Position numbers and translations under genes: made by a program. From positions 1-64,000 of the forward strand of contig JAUMFO010000013.1 of the NCBI GenBank assembly GCA_032119795.1: DNA of 64,000 nt. The letters run 5' to 3'. Shown one piece after another: positions 52,544 to 60,774 of the stretch. Origin of the DNA: JAGIBJ01 sp032119795. GTDB lineage: Bacteria > Actinomycetota > Thermoleophilia > Solirubrobacterales > Solirubrobacteraceae. How positions within the stretch are numbered: position 1 is the stretch's first letter; every line of letters begins with the position of its first letter. The notes below the pieces were generated by a model, which searched no databases, was not told the origin of the DNA, and saw only the letters and a list, made by a program, of their open reading frames with translations.

Positions 52544-53785
52544 TCATCGGGCGCTGCGTTCGGCCAGGCGATAGCGCCCGTCCAGCCCGCGCTCAACCCA
52601 GCCGGAGAGTTCGAGATCGGTGAGGGCCTCCTCCAGCTCCGTCGGCGCGAGGGTCGACGTCGCGCGGCCGAGTTCCTGGCGGCTCTGCGGGCCGCTCGTC
52701 AGCACGTCGTGGACCGCGGCTTGGCCTGCATTGACCGGTCGTGGACGCTCGGGGCGCGCGGCGCTGCTGCCGCCCGTTCTCGCCGACATGAAGTCGACCC
52801 CGTCGACGACGCCGGCGCCGCCTTCGCAGAGCAGGGCGTTGCTGCCTTCGCAGGTGACGCTGGCCAGCGAGCCTGGGACGGCGAAGACATCGACGCCGAG
52901 GTCCTGCGCGTGATCGACGGTGATCAGGGCGCCCGAGCGCTTTGGCGCCTCGACGACGATCACCGCGCTCGAGAGCGCCGCGATGATGCGGTTGCGTGCC
53001 GGGAACGTCCACTTCGAAGGCTCCGTTCCGGGCGGGAGTTCAGAGACGATCGCTCCCGACTGCAGGATCTCGTCGTAGAGGCGGCGGTGCGACATCGGGC
53101 TCGGGCGGTCGGCGCCGCTGGCGAGCACGGCGATCGTGGCACCCCTCCCCATCAGCGCTCCCTCGTGCGACGCGCCGTCGACGCCGAGCGCCATGCCGCT
53201 CACCACCACCCCACCGACCTGCGCGATGCCCATGGCGATGTTGCGCGAGGCTTCCCGGCCGACGCGCGTCGGCCTGCGCGTCCCGACCATCCCCACGGCC
53301 GACGCTGGGCAGCGATCGAGCACTCGGGCGTTGCCAGCGACGTAGAGCACCGGCGGCGGGTCGGCCAAGGCACGGAGCGTCTCCGGGTAGTCCAGCGAGC
53401 AGTGGCACGCCGCCGTCAGGCCGACCGCGAGGCACCGCTCGCGCACCGCGTCAGCCGACCAGCGCGCGAAGACGCGCGCGGCATCTCGGGCACGCGGCGG
53501 CATCACTCCGTCGGCCGCGCGAATCAGCTCGCCCGGCGTCGGCTCCAGGCCCTCGCACGACGCGACCAGCGGGGCCGCCAGCGGTGGCGGCGCTGGCGCA
53601 TCATCGTCCTCGAGTTCGCCCTGCTGCTTGGCCTGCTGCCGCGCCGCGTAGGCCGGCGTGCCGCGCAGGCAGGGCACCGACCAGAGGAACACCGTCAGCT
53701 GCGAGAGCGCCAGGCAGCGGTCGCAGGCGTCAACGCCAGGGAACGACAGGTGCGCGTCGTGGTGGAGGGCACTGGAGATCGTCAT
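52544..53785 (-). CDS. dprA: DNA processing protein DprA
   Basis: 413 aa. It loads RecA on incoming single strands in transformation. The Rossmann-like DprA core is clear: VGMVGTRRPTRVG, VVSGMALGVDGASHEGAL, FPARNRIIAALSSAVIVVEAPKRSGALITVDHA, and a C-terminal winged helix (LTSGPQSRQELGRATSTLAPTELEEALTDLEL). The N-terminus adds a Cys-containing segment (DACDRCLALSQ, then PCLRG) and an acidic/Pro linker (50-75) not usual in DprA. The start overlaps comM by ATGA. Confidence 0.93.
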   Translation of the reverse strand: MTISSALHHDAHLSFPGVDACDRCLALSQLTVFLWSVPCLRGTPAYAARQQAKQQGELEDDDAPAPPPLAAPLVASCEGLEPTPGELIRAADGVMPPRARDAARVFARWSADAVRERCLAVGLTAACHCSLDYPETLRALADPPPVLYVAGNARVLDRCPASAVGMVGTRRPTRVGREASRNIAMGIAQVGGVVVSGMALGVDGASHEGALMGRGATIAVLASGADRPSPMSHRRLYDEILQSGAIVSELPPGTEPSKWTFPARNRIIAALSSAVIVVEAPKRSGALITVDHAQDLGVDVFAVPGSLASVTCEGSNALLCEGGAGVVDGVDFMSARTGGSSAARPERPRPVNAGQAAVHDVLTSGPQSRQELGRATSTLAPTELEEALTDLELSGWVERGLDGRYRLAERSAR

Positions 53786-55287
53786 GCCGCCACCTCCGTG
53801 ACGTCCTCGCAGACGAGGTCTTGTCGCATCGTGAGCGCCCGCGCCAGCGTCGGACGCCCAACGCGCTCATCGCGCTGAACATCGGCGATGGTGCGCGCGA
53901 CGCGCAGGACCCGGTGAGCGCCGCGCATCGACAGCGTGCCGCGCGCGTAGAGCTGATCGAGGAGCTTGGTGGCAGCGTCGTCGATCCCGCCGTACTCGAC
54001 GAGTTGACGATCGGTGAGCGCGGCGTTGAGACAGCCCTGCCTCGCCAGCTGGCGCTCACGGGCCTCGCGGACTCGTCCGGCGACCGTCGCCGTCGTCGTC
54101 GTGACCTCGTGGACCTCGTCTGGTTCCGGTCGCAGGACCGGCGCCAACACGTCGATGCGATCCAGCAGCGGCCCGCTGATGCGTCGTCGGTAGCGCTCAA
54201 TGTCTGCCTCCGAGCAGCGGCAGCCGAGTCCGCCACGCCCGCACGGGCAGGGATTCATCGCGGCGACCAGTTGCACGTCGGTCGGCATCTGCGCCGACCG
54301 GCCTCCGCGAGCCAGCACAACCGAGCGGTCTTCCAGCGGTTGGCGCAGCGCCTCGAGCGTGAGTCGGGAAAACTCGCCGAACTCGTCGAGAAAGAGCACG
54401 CCGAGGTGGGCGAGCGTGAGCTCTCCGGCTCGCGGGGGCACGCCGCCACCGACGAGCCCGACCGGCGAGATGGTGTGGTGTGGCGCGCGAAATGGCGGCC
54501 GATCGGTGAACGCCGCGCCGCCAGCGGCGCCCGTGACCGAGCGGATCCGCGTGACTTCGAGTGAGGCCTCTGGCGAGAGCGGCGGCAGGATCCCGGGGAG
54601 CCGTCGCGCGAGCATCGTCTTCCCGGTCCCCGGCGGCCCGACCAAGAGGAGGTTGTGGCGGCCTGCCGCGGCGACCTCGAGCGCGGCGACGGCGTCGCGC
54701 TGCCCGCGCACGTCCGCAAGGTCGGGGCAGGGGCCGCCGGCGTCCAACGGGGCCGGCGGGGCTGGACGCGGTTGACGCCTCCCGGCAAGGACGGCAATGG
54801 CCTCCTCCAGCGTGGCTACCGGCAGCAGCTCCAGCCCTTCGATCTGGACGGCCTCGTGCGCTGAGTCGACCGGCACCATGAGGCGCGTGAGCCCGGCATC
54901 GCGTGCGGCCATGGCAATCGCCACGAGCCCCGAGACCGGCCGCACCTCGCCGGCGAGCGAGAGTTCTCCCGCGAGCCCGACGCCGTCGAGACGCTGTGGC
55001 TCTAGCTGGCCGCTCGCGGCGAGCAGGGCGCACGCGATCGGGAGATCGAACGACGAGCCACGTTTGCGAAGCCACGCGGGCGCGAGGTGCACCACCATCC
55101 GCCGCTGGGGAAGCTTGAGGCCCGCGTTCGCGATCGCGCTTTGCACCCGTTCTCGTGCCTCCCGAACGGCCGTGTCGCCGAGGCCGACGACGGTGAGTCC
55201 CGGAAGCCCGGGACGGACGTCGGCCTCGACGCGGACGGGCACCGCATCGAGCACGTCGAGGGAGAAGGTCGTGGATCGAGCGAGCAC
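53782..55287 (-). CDS. comM: YifB/ComM-family AAA+ ATPase (Mg-chelatase-like)
   Basis: 501 aa, GTG start at 55287, placed at the family-typical LARSTTFSLDVLDAVPVRVEADV. The N-terminal Lon-like domain (about 1-165) is followed by the AAA+ module with Walker A GPPGTGKTMLARRLPGIL, the FRAPHHTIS motif, Walker B LFLDEFGEF and a Cys-rich NPCPCGRGGLGCRC loop before a C-terminal domain. ComM helps branch migration in natural transformation. Adjacent dprA and divergent yraN reproduce the common yraN-comM-dprA cluster. Confidence 0.94.
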   Translation of the reverse strand: MLARSTTFSLDVLDAVPVRVEADVRPGLPGLTVVGLGDTAVREARERVQSAIANAGLKLPQRRMVVHLAPAWLRKRGSSFDLPIACALLAASGQLEPQRLDGVGLAGELSLAGEVRPVSGLVAIAMAARDAGLTRLMVPVDSAHEAVQIEGLELLPVATLEEAIAVLAGRRQPRPAPPAPLDAGGPCPDLADVRGQRDAVAALEVAAAGRHNLLLVGPPGTGKTMLARRLPGILPPLSPEASLEVTRIRSVTGAAGGAAFTDRPPFRAPHHTISPVGLVGGGVPPRAGELTLAHLGVLFLDEFGEFSRLTLEALRQPLEDRSVVLARGGRSAQMPTDVQLVAAMNPCPCGRGGLGCRCSEADIERYRRRISGPLLDRIDVLAPVLRPEPDEVHEVTTTTATVAGRVREARERQLARQGCLNAALTDRQLVEYGGIDDAATKLLDQLYARGTLSMRGAHRVLRVARTIADVQRDERVGRPTLARALTMRQDLVCEDVTEVAA

Positions 55288-55339
55288 GACACCGAACTTA
55301 AAGTGGCATTTTTGGGCTGCGAGCCGTGCTTTGCACCAA

Positions 55340-55373
55340 CTCTGCGCAGCACCAGTTCCAACTTCGCGCAGAG
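55340..55373. promoter_or_regulatory. Inverted repeat in the comM-yraN divergent promoter region
   Basis: ctctgcgc (55340-55347) and gcgcagag (55366-55373) are perfect 8-base inverted repeats 18 bases apart in the 123-base gap. The AT-richer acttaaagtggcattttt just left of it (about 55295-55313) likely holds the comM promoter. Role as an operator is a guess. Confidence 0.3.
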
Positions 55374-55410
55374 CGGCGGAAGGGCCCAAATCGGCGCCTA
55401 CGGTCGGCTC

Positions 55411-55785
55411 ATGCCACCCGATCACCGCACTGCCATGGCCGTCTCAGGAGAGCTCCTGGCCGCCGAACACCTTCGCCGCCGAGGCTTCGACGTGCTCGCG
55501 ACGAACGCCCGGACCCGTTTTGGAGAGATCGACCTGATCGCTCACGGCGCCGACACGCTCGTATTCGTGGAGGTGAAGACCCGCAGGGCCGGCGGCGGCG
55601 CAGGAACGCCGTTGGAGGCCATCACGCCGCGCAAGACGCGTCAGGTCCGCAAGCTCGCGGCCGCGTGGCTCAACGACACACCAACACGTCCAAACGCCGA
55701 CGAGATTCGGTTCGATGCGGTCGGCATCACCGTGGGCGCTCGCGGCGAGCTGATCTCCCTCGACCACGTCGAGGCGGCGTTCTGA
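55411..55785 (+). CDS. YraN family (UPF0102) endonuclease-like protein
   Basis: 124 aa from ATG 55411. GELLAAEHLRRRGFDVLATNARTRFGEIDLIA and LVFVEVKTRR show the restriction-endonuclease-like core with acidic residues of EIDLI and VEVK positioned as in PD-(D/E)xK nucleases. Role poorly known; usually next to rnhB, as here, and comM. It converges on rnhB, about 69 bases apart. Confidence 0.92.
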   Translation: MPPDHRTAMAVSGELLAAEHLRRRGFDVLATNARTRFGEIDLIAHGADTLVFVEVKTRRAGGGAGTPLEAITPRKTRQVRKLAAAWLNDTPTRPNADEIRFDAVGITVGARGELISLDHVEAAF

Positions 55786-55854
55786 ACATGGACTCGCCAA
55801 TCCATGACCGGTGGGCGCCCGGCAGCTCCCGGAGGGCCCGCCAGCCCGTGGCGT

Positions 55855-56736
55855 TCACCGTGCTTCGGGGGCGCCCTCATAGGCGATCGACGCGAACGAG
55901 CGGCGGTGAATGGTCGTGATCCCAGCGGAGCGGATCGCGTCGTGGTGGGTGGGCGTCGCATATCCCACGTGTTCGTCGAAGCGGTGCTCGGGCCAGCGCG
56001 CGTGTGCGGCGCCGCGCATCAGCTGGTCGCGCACCGTCTTGGCGATCACCGAGGCGGCCGCAATGGCGGCGCTGCGTCCGTCACCGCCCACCAGCGCCTC
56101 GCTGCGGTCGCCGCCGCGCACCGAGGCCGCGAAGCCGTCAGAGAAGAGGAGCGCGCCCGGCCGGTCGACGCGGTCTAGCGCCTCGCCGAGCATCGCGAGG
56201 TTGCTGCGATGGAGGCCATCGCGATCCAGCGTGCCCGGGCTGCGGACGACCACGGCCACAGCAACGGCGTGTTCAAGGATGGCGGCCGCGAGGTCGGCAC
56301 GCAGGTGCTTGGGGACCTTCTTGGAGTCATCGAGCCGCATGAGGCCGTTGAGCACCCGCGGTGGCCGGCGGTCTCGCTTGGGACCCTCATCGTGCTCGAT
56401 GAGCGGGATGAGGCGCACGGGCGAGAGCAGCACGGCAGCGGCCACCATCGGCCCGGCCAAACAGCCGCGGCCGGCTTCGTCGGCGCCGGCGATCAGGTCG
56501 CCGCGTTCGGCGTCGGCCAAGATCAGCGAAGCCGCTTTCTCCCCGGGCCGAGCCCGGGTCGCCTTCTTTCGAGGCTTGGCTGCCGGCTTGGGCTTGGGCG
56601 ATGACCCGGCCTCCGGAACGCCGACGGGCAGGCCGTCGGCCGCAAGCCGAGCCTCCGCCGCAAGCGGCTCGCCTGCGGCCAACGGGCCCTGCGGCCTAGA
56701 GGCCGCCAATGCGTTTGGGTGGCCAGTAGGTGGCAA
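55855..56736 (-). CDS. rnhB: Ribonuclease HII with N-terminal extension
   Basis: Up to 293 aa from ATG 56736. It cleaves RNA in RNA-DNA hybrids and single ribonucleotides. The active site begins GADEAGRG (Asp86, Glu87), followed by RLDDSKKVPKHLR, LFSDGF and IAAASVIAKTVRD. Two unusual parts: an 80-residue Ala/Lys/Pro N-terminus (PKPKPAAKPRKKATRARPG) and a roughly 20-residue insert (LIEHDEGPKRDRRPPRVLN) before LDDSKK. The start overlaps lepB by 41 bases, so a later start is possible, but only TTG-type codons are suitably placed. Confidence 0.9.
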   Translation of the reverse strand: MPPTGHPNALAASRPQGPLAAGEPLAAEARLAADGLPVGVPEAGSSPKPKPAAKPRKKATRARPGEKAASLILADAERGDLIAGADEAGRGCLAGPMVAAAVLLSPVRLIPLIEHDEGPKRDRRPPRVLNGLMRLDDSKKVPKHLRADLAAAILEHAVAVAVVVRSPGTLDRDGLHRSNLAMLGEALDRVDRPGALLFSDGFAASVRGGDRSEALVGGDGRSAAIAAASVIAKTVRDQLMRGAAHARWPEHRFDEHVGYATPTHHDAIRSAGITTIHRRSFASIAYEGAPEAR

Positions 56737-57313
56737 AGGCGCGGCCGATCACGTACTCACGCGGAAGCGGGCCCCAGAAGCGGGAGTCCTCGCTGTTGCC
56801 GCGGTTATCCCCCATCATGAAGTACGTCCCGGCGGGCACCGTGAACTCCGTCATGTTGCACGTGGAGTCGTCGCACGACTGCGCGTACGGCTCATCGACG
56901 CGCTTGCCGTTACGAATGACATGGCCCTGCTCGACGCGCAACTTGTCTCCAGGCTCGCCGACCACGCGCTTGACGTAGGCCTGCTTGAGCTTCCCGTCGA
57001 CGGCCTTCAGGCAAGGCTGCTCGTCGGGGATCGGGACGGCGCACTTGTCGGCGACCGTGTCACCTGCACCGCCGGGCGGGTTGAACACCACGATCTGCCC
57101 GTTCTGCGGATCACCGAAGTTGTTGGCGATGCGGTTCACCAGGATGCGCTGGCCCTCGGCGAGGGTCGGCACCATCGACGGCGACGGGATCTTGTACGGC
57201 TTAACGAGGAACTGCTGGATCAACAGCGCGAGCACGAGGGCGCCGATGACGACGAGGATCGTCTCGATCCAGCTGTGCTCCTCCTCGACCTGCGCCGCGG
57301 TATTGCGCGCCAC
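56696..57313 (-). CDS. lepB: Signal peptidase I, copy 1
   Basis: 205 aa. One N-terminal membrane helix (WIETILVVIGALVLALLIQQFLV), then catalytic Ser46 in KIPSPSMVPTL, general-base Lys115 in YVKRVVGEPGD and the GDNRGNSEDSR box (169 on). It cleaves Sec and Tat leaders outside the membrane. It is the second of two tandem paralogues, with 204 bases between, and two Cys (about 147, 152) suggest an outside disulfide. Confidence 0.95.
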   Translation of the reverse strand: MARNTAAQVEEEHSWIETILVVIGALVLALLIQQFLVKPYKIPSPSMVPTLAEGQRILVNRIANNFGDPQNGQIVVFNPPGGAGDTVADKCAVPIPDEQPCLKAVDGKLKQAYVKRVVGEPGDKLRVEQGHVIRNGKRVDEPYAQSCDDSTCNMTEFTVPAGTYFMMGDNRGNSEDSRFWGPLPREYVIGRAFATYWPPKRIGGL

Positions 57314-57517
57314 GATCAGGCCCGCCTAGCGGGCTGGACCGGGACGCCAGCGCCAGCCGGAGCACCGGCGGCGAGAGGCGACCCCGCGAAAACGGGACGG
57401 AGCAGGAGGTCGTGCACGACCGACACTGAACCACACCCGGTGGTCGCCGTGCGCCGCCGGGCGCTCGCTCCCGCCGCCGCCGGCACGCGATGCCCCGAGC
57501 GCAAGCGCATCGACCCG

Positions 57518-58171
57518 CTACTGCACATCCACTCCGCCGATCCGATCGGGTGGCCAATAGGTAGCGAACGCCTGGCCGATCACGTCGCCGGCGCGCACGG
57601 GCCCCCAGTAGCGCGAGTCGTCGCTGTCATCACGATTGTCTCCCAGCAGGTAGTACGAACCGGCAGGGACCGTCACCTGCGAAAGGTTGCACGCCGGACC
57701 AGCACACGACTGCGCATACGGCTCAGGGACCCGCTTGCCGTCACGCACGACGTGCCCGTTGACGAGGGCGATGCGGTCGCCGGGAAGCCCGACGACCCGC
57801 TTGATGAACGCCTGCTTCGACGTGCCGGGCGTCGCGACGCCACACAGCTGCGTGGCCGGCCGCACGCGGCCGCACTGCGCCGACGCATCACGCACGTCTG
57901 CCCCGGCCGGCGGATAGAAGACCGTGATCTGGCCACGCTGAGGATCCGTGAAGTGGGTCCCGACGCGGTTCACCAAGACACGCTGGCCGACGACCAGCGT
58001 CGGCGCCATCGACAGCGACGGGATCTTGTACGGCTTGAGCACGAACTGCTGGATCACCACCGCAAGGAGCAGCGCACCGATGACCACCGCAGCGGTCTCC
58101 ACCAAACGACGCGTGCCCGTGACCTCATCAGCCACGGGCACGTCATCAAATGTTCTGCGTCCGAGCCGCAT
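57518..58171 (-). CDS. lepB: Signal peptidase I, copy 2
   Basis: 217 aa. Same architecture as copy 1: membrane helix (VETAAVVIGALLLAVVIQQFVL), Ser54 in KIPSLSMAPTL, Lys124 in FIKRVVGLPGD, and GDNRDDSDDSRYWGP. It differs in the N-terminal 20 residues and in a Cys-containing loop (AQCGRVRPATQLCG). It is 26 bases downstream of rplS. The pair arose by duplication; whether they differ in substrate is unknown. The gap 57314-57517 contains no convincing gene. Confidence 0.95.
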   Translation of the reverse strand: MRLGRRTFDDVPVADEVTGTRRLVETAAVVIGALLLAVVIQQFVLKPYKIPSLSMAPTLVVGQRVLVNRVGTHFTDPQRGQITVFYPPAGADVRDASAQCGRVRPATQLCGVATPGTSKQAFIKRVVGLPGDRIALVNGHVVRDGKRVPEPYAQSCAGPACNLSQVTVPAGSYYLLGDNRDDSDDSRYWGPVRAGDVIGQAFATYWPPDRIGGVDVQ

Positions 58172-58197
58172 GCTCGGACCAGGCCGCTAGGCCAGGA

Positions 58198-58782
58198 CTA
58201 GGAGGCGTCGGTGGACGACTCGTCGGCGCCAGCGGCGTCGTCGGTCGTCTCGGCGCTGGCCTCAGCAGCCGGGGCGTCAGCCTCGACGACATCGGCCGTG
58301 GCCTCTGCCTCAGCCGCGGCAGCAGCCTCGGTCGCCGCAGCGGCCTCAGCCTCAGCGGCAGCAGCAGCCTCAGCGGCAGCAGCAGCGATCGCGACTGGGT
58401 CGTGGATCAGACCCGGCTCAACGATCTCTTCCGGACCGGTGTAGCGGCGCTCGCGAACGCGAGCGGCCTTACCAACGCGATCGCGGATGTAATACAGCTT
58501 GGCGCGACGGACGTCACCACGGGCCGGGACCTCGATCTTCTCGATCTTCGGCGAGTGGACCGGGAACTGACGCTCGACGCCAACGCCGAACGACTGCTTG
58601 CGGACGGTGAACGTCTCGCGGACGCCGTGGCCCTGGCGCTTGATGACGATCCCCTCGAACACCTGGACACGACGGCGGCTGCCCTCGATGACCTGGAAGT
58701 GCACGCGGACGCGATCGCCGGGCTGGAAGTTGGGAACGCGACGCAGCTGCTCGCGCTCGAGACTCTCGATGACGGTGCTCAT
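58198..58782 (-). CDS. rplS: 50S ribosomal protein L19 with acidic Ala-rich tail
   Basis: 194 aa against the usual 115. The L19 core is clear: PNFQPGDRVRVHFQVIEGSRRRVQVFEGIVIKR, FTVRKQSFGVGVERQFPVHSPKIEKIEV and KLYYIRDRVGKAARVRER. From about residue 120 the chain becomes an Ala/Glu/Asp-rich tail (AAAAAEAEAAAATEAAA, ending GADESSTDAS) of about 70 residues, likely helical and acidic. L19 sits at the 30S-50S interface, so the tail would reach the subunit boundary. Confidence 0.96.
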   Translation of the reverse strand: MSTVIESLEREQLRRVPNFQPGDRVRVHFQVIEGSRRRVQVFEGIVIKRQGHGVRETFTVRKQSFGVGVERQFPVHSPKIEKIEVPARGDVRRAKLYYIRDRVGKAARVRERRYTGPEEIVEPGLIHDPVAIAAAAAEAAAAAEAEAAAATEAAAAAEAEATADVVEADAPAAEASAETTDDAAGADESSTDAS

Positions 58783-58940
58783 AAGAAGGAAAAAGGTGGT
58801 TGCGCGGGCGCGGCGGTTGGCACGCGCGGGTCGCCCATCGTAGCGGCTTGCCCTCAGGCAGGCCGCTCGGCCGATGCTGCGCGCGTGGATCCTGGGCAGC
58901 GCGCACGAAGCGGCGCTAGGACCTCTGCACAGAGTAGCGG

Positions 58941-59642
58941 TCAGCCGCGATCCAGGCGTGCACCCGGTGCCGCCTGCCCACGAAGGCGCGATTGTTCGCG
59001 CCTCCAGCGGTCGATCGCCGCATGGTTGCCAGACAGCAAAACCTCAGGTACCGGCCAGCCACGCCAATCCGCAGGGCGGGTGTAGTGCGGGTATTCGGGG
59101 TCGCCGTCGAGGTCGGCCGAGAACGACTCCTCACCGGCGGAATCGGCATGCCCAAGCGCGCCGGGCAACTTGCGCACGATCGCATCCATGACCACCATCG
59201 CGGCGAGTTCGCCTCCGGCGAGCACGTACTGCCCGAGCGAGATGCGGTCGGTGCAAAACTGCTCAAGGATCCGCTCGTCGAAACCCTCGTAGCGGCCGCA
59301 GAGGAGCGTGATCGCGTCCTCCTGGACGAGTTCGTCGACGAGCACGTCGTCCAGAACGCGTCCATTCGGAACCAGCGCGACCACCCGGCGCTGCGTCCTC
59401 AGCTCGACCGGGTCCACGCCGTAGAGCCCGCGCAGGGCCGCCTCCATCGCGTCGACGCGCAACACCATGCCGGCTCCGCCGCCGAACGGCGTGTCGTCGA
59501 CCTGGCGGCCCGTCAGCGGCGTGTGCGGCCTCGGATCGAGTGCGCGGACCTCGTGGCCAGCCTCGACGGCGTTGCGGACGTGCCGCTGGCCTTTGAACCA
59601 GTCCAGCGAATCCGGGAAGAGCGTGACGACGTCGAGCTGCAT
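58941..59642 (-). CDS. trmD: tRNA (guanine-N1-)-methyltransferase
   Basis: 233 aa. It methylates G37 of tRNAs with G36. SPOUT knot motifs: LLCGRYEGFDERI, GQYVLAGGELAAMVVMDAIVR and the C-terminal PEVLLSGNHAAIDRWRR with catalytic Asp in the HADSAGEESF linker region. Normal length. Order rpsP-khpA-rimM-trmD-rplS is standard. A 158-base gap before rplS has no clear gene or terminator. Confidence 0.97.
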   Translation of the reverse strand: MQLDVVTLFPDSLDWFKGQRHVRNAVEAGHEVRALDPRPHTPLTGRQVDDTPFGGGAGMVLRVDAMEAALRGLYGVDPVELRTQRRVVALVPNGRVLDDVLVDELVQEDAITLLCGRYEGFDERILEQFCTDRISLGQYVLAGGELAAMVVMDAIVRKLPGALGHADSAGEESFSADLDGDPEYPHYTRPADWRGWPVPEVLLSGNHAAIDRWRREQSRLRGQAAPGARLDRG

Positions 59643-59690
59643 GGCGTGCGAAGACCTACGAGGGAGTGTGGCGGGCGGGCCGGAGCCGGG

Positions 59691-60218
59691 CTAGGCGTCG
59701 GCGTCGATCGCCAAGAATTCGGCATCGACGGTGATCGCGCGGCCGACGGGATCGATCTCGACGATCGCGTCCTTGACGAGCGGAATCAGGAGTTCACCCA
59801 AGGCCTCCACCCCACGCACCACGAGCACCTCGCACGAAGGCAGAGCCATCAGCTCGGCGACGTCGCCCAGCGCCCGGCCATCCGCCGCGGCGACGGAGCA
59901 CCCGACGAGTTCATGCGCCCAGTATTCGTCGTCACCGAGCGGCGGGGCGTTGAGGTTGGACGCCTCCAGGCCCTTCCCGCGGAAGCGGTCGGCGGCGTTG
60001 CGATCGCTCGCGCCGCTGAGGCGCAGGATCGGCTTGGCATCGGTGCCCGCGCGGCGCTCGACCGTCCGGGACTCAGGCTCGCCCTCAACCCACAGCTGCG
60101 CACCCTTGGTGAGCAGCGCGGGGACCGCAGCCACGACGTAGAACGAACCGTCAAGGCCGTGGCCCTTGCCGACGGTGCCGGCGAAGACGCGCTCCGGCGG
60201 CGCGACGTCGCGCGTCAC
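59691..60218 (-). CDS. rimM: Ribosome maturation factor RimM
   Basis: 175 aa, GTG start overlapping the khpA stop by GTGA. N-terminal RimM domain (FAGTVGKGHGLDGSFYV) and C-terminal PRC-barrel (LGDDEYWAHELVGCSVAAADGRALGDV, then LLIPLVKDAIVEIDPVGRAITV). It assists 30S assembly at the S19 region. Normal length and neighbours. Confidence 0.95.
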   Translation of the reverse strand: MTRDVAPPERVFAGTVGKGHGLDGSFYVVAAVPALLTKGAQLWVEGEPESRTVERRAGTDAKPILRLSGASDRNAADRFRGKGLEASNLNAPPLGDDEYWAHELVGCSVAAADGRALGDVAELMALPSCEVLVVRGVEALGELLIPLVKDAIVEIDPVGRAITVDAEFLAIDADA

Positions 60219-60469
60219 TGCACGATGTCGACGAGCACGCGACGACCGTCGCGCACTGCGGCGGCCCGCACCAGCTGGCGGACGGCATTGGCCGTCCGGC
60301 CACCACGGCCGATCACTCGGCCGTAGTCGCCAGCATCCAGCGACAGCTCAAGCACCACGGTGCCCTCGTCGCCGCCAGGCGTCTCTTTGATCGAGATGGC
60401 GTCCGGCTTCCCAACGAGGGGGCGGACGACCGTCTCAAGCATCTCGCGAGCTGCGGCAGCGTCGCTCAT
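60215..60469 (-). CDS. khpA: KH-domain RNA-binding protein
   Basis: 84 aa. A single KH domain with GxxG loop in VIGRGGRTANAVRQLVRAAA and a preceding beta hairpin (GTVVLELSLDAGDYG). KhpA proteins bind structured RNA and affect cell division and translation in Gram-positive bacteria. Between rpsP (15-base gap) and rimM (overlap), the usual position. Confidence 0.94.
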   Translation of the reverse strand: MSDAAAAREMLETVVRPLVGKPDAISIKETPGGDEGTVVLELSLDAGDYGRVIGRGGRTANAVRQLVRAAAVRDGRRVLVDIVQ

Positions 60470-60484
60470 GCGAAGAAGGTGGCG

Positions 60485-60727
60485 CTAGGCCTTGATGCCC
60501 TGCAGGCGCAGGAGCTTCTTGACCTGGTTCGTCGGCTGGGCGCCAACGGAAAGCCAGTGCTTGACGCGATCCTCATCGACCGAGATGGTCGACGGCTCGG
60601 TCTGAGCGTTGTACCGACCGACGATCTCCAAGATCCGACCGTCACGCGGTGAGCGCTGATCGGTGGCGACGATGCGCCAAATGGGGTTTTTCTTCCCGCC
60701 AATGCGGGTGAGCCGAAGTCGAACCAT
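60485..60727 (-). CDS. rpsP: 30S ribosomal protein S16
   Basis: 80 aa. MVRLRLTRIGGKKNPIWRIV, DGRILEIVGRYNAQ and WLSVGAQPTNQVKKLL are canonical S16 segments. Length normal, no tail. 47 bases downstream of ffh. Confidence 0.97.
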   Translation of the reverse strand: MVRLRLTRIGGKKNPIWRIVATDQRSPRDGRILEIVGRYNAQTEPSTISVDEDRVKHWLSVGAQPTNQVKKLLRLQGIKA

Positions 60728-60774
60728 GCGACGGGGGAGCTTAGCGGGAAGAACGCCGGAATGCGGCGTCGTGC

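Noticed and set aside
57316..57528. 70-codon minus-strand frame between the two lepB genes
   Set aside because: Arg/Ala/Pro/Gly-rich, overlaps the upstream lepB end, and has no motif or ribosome site.
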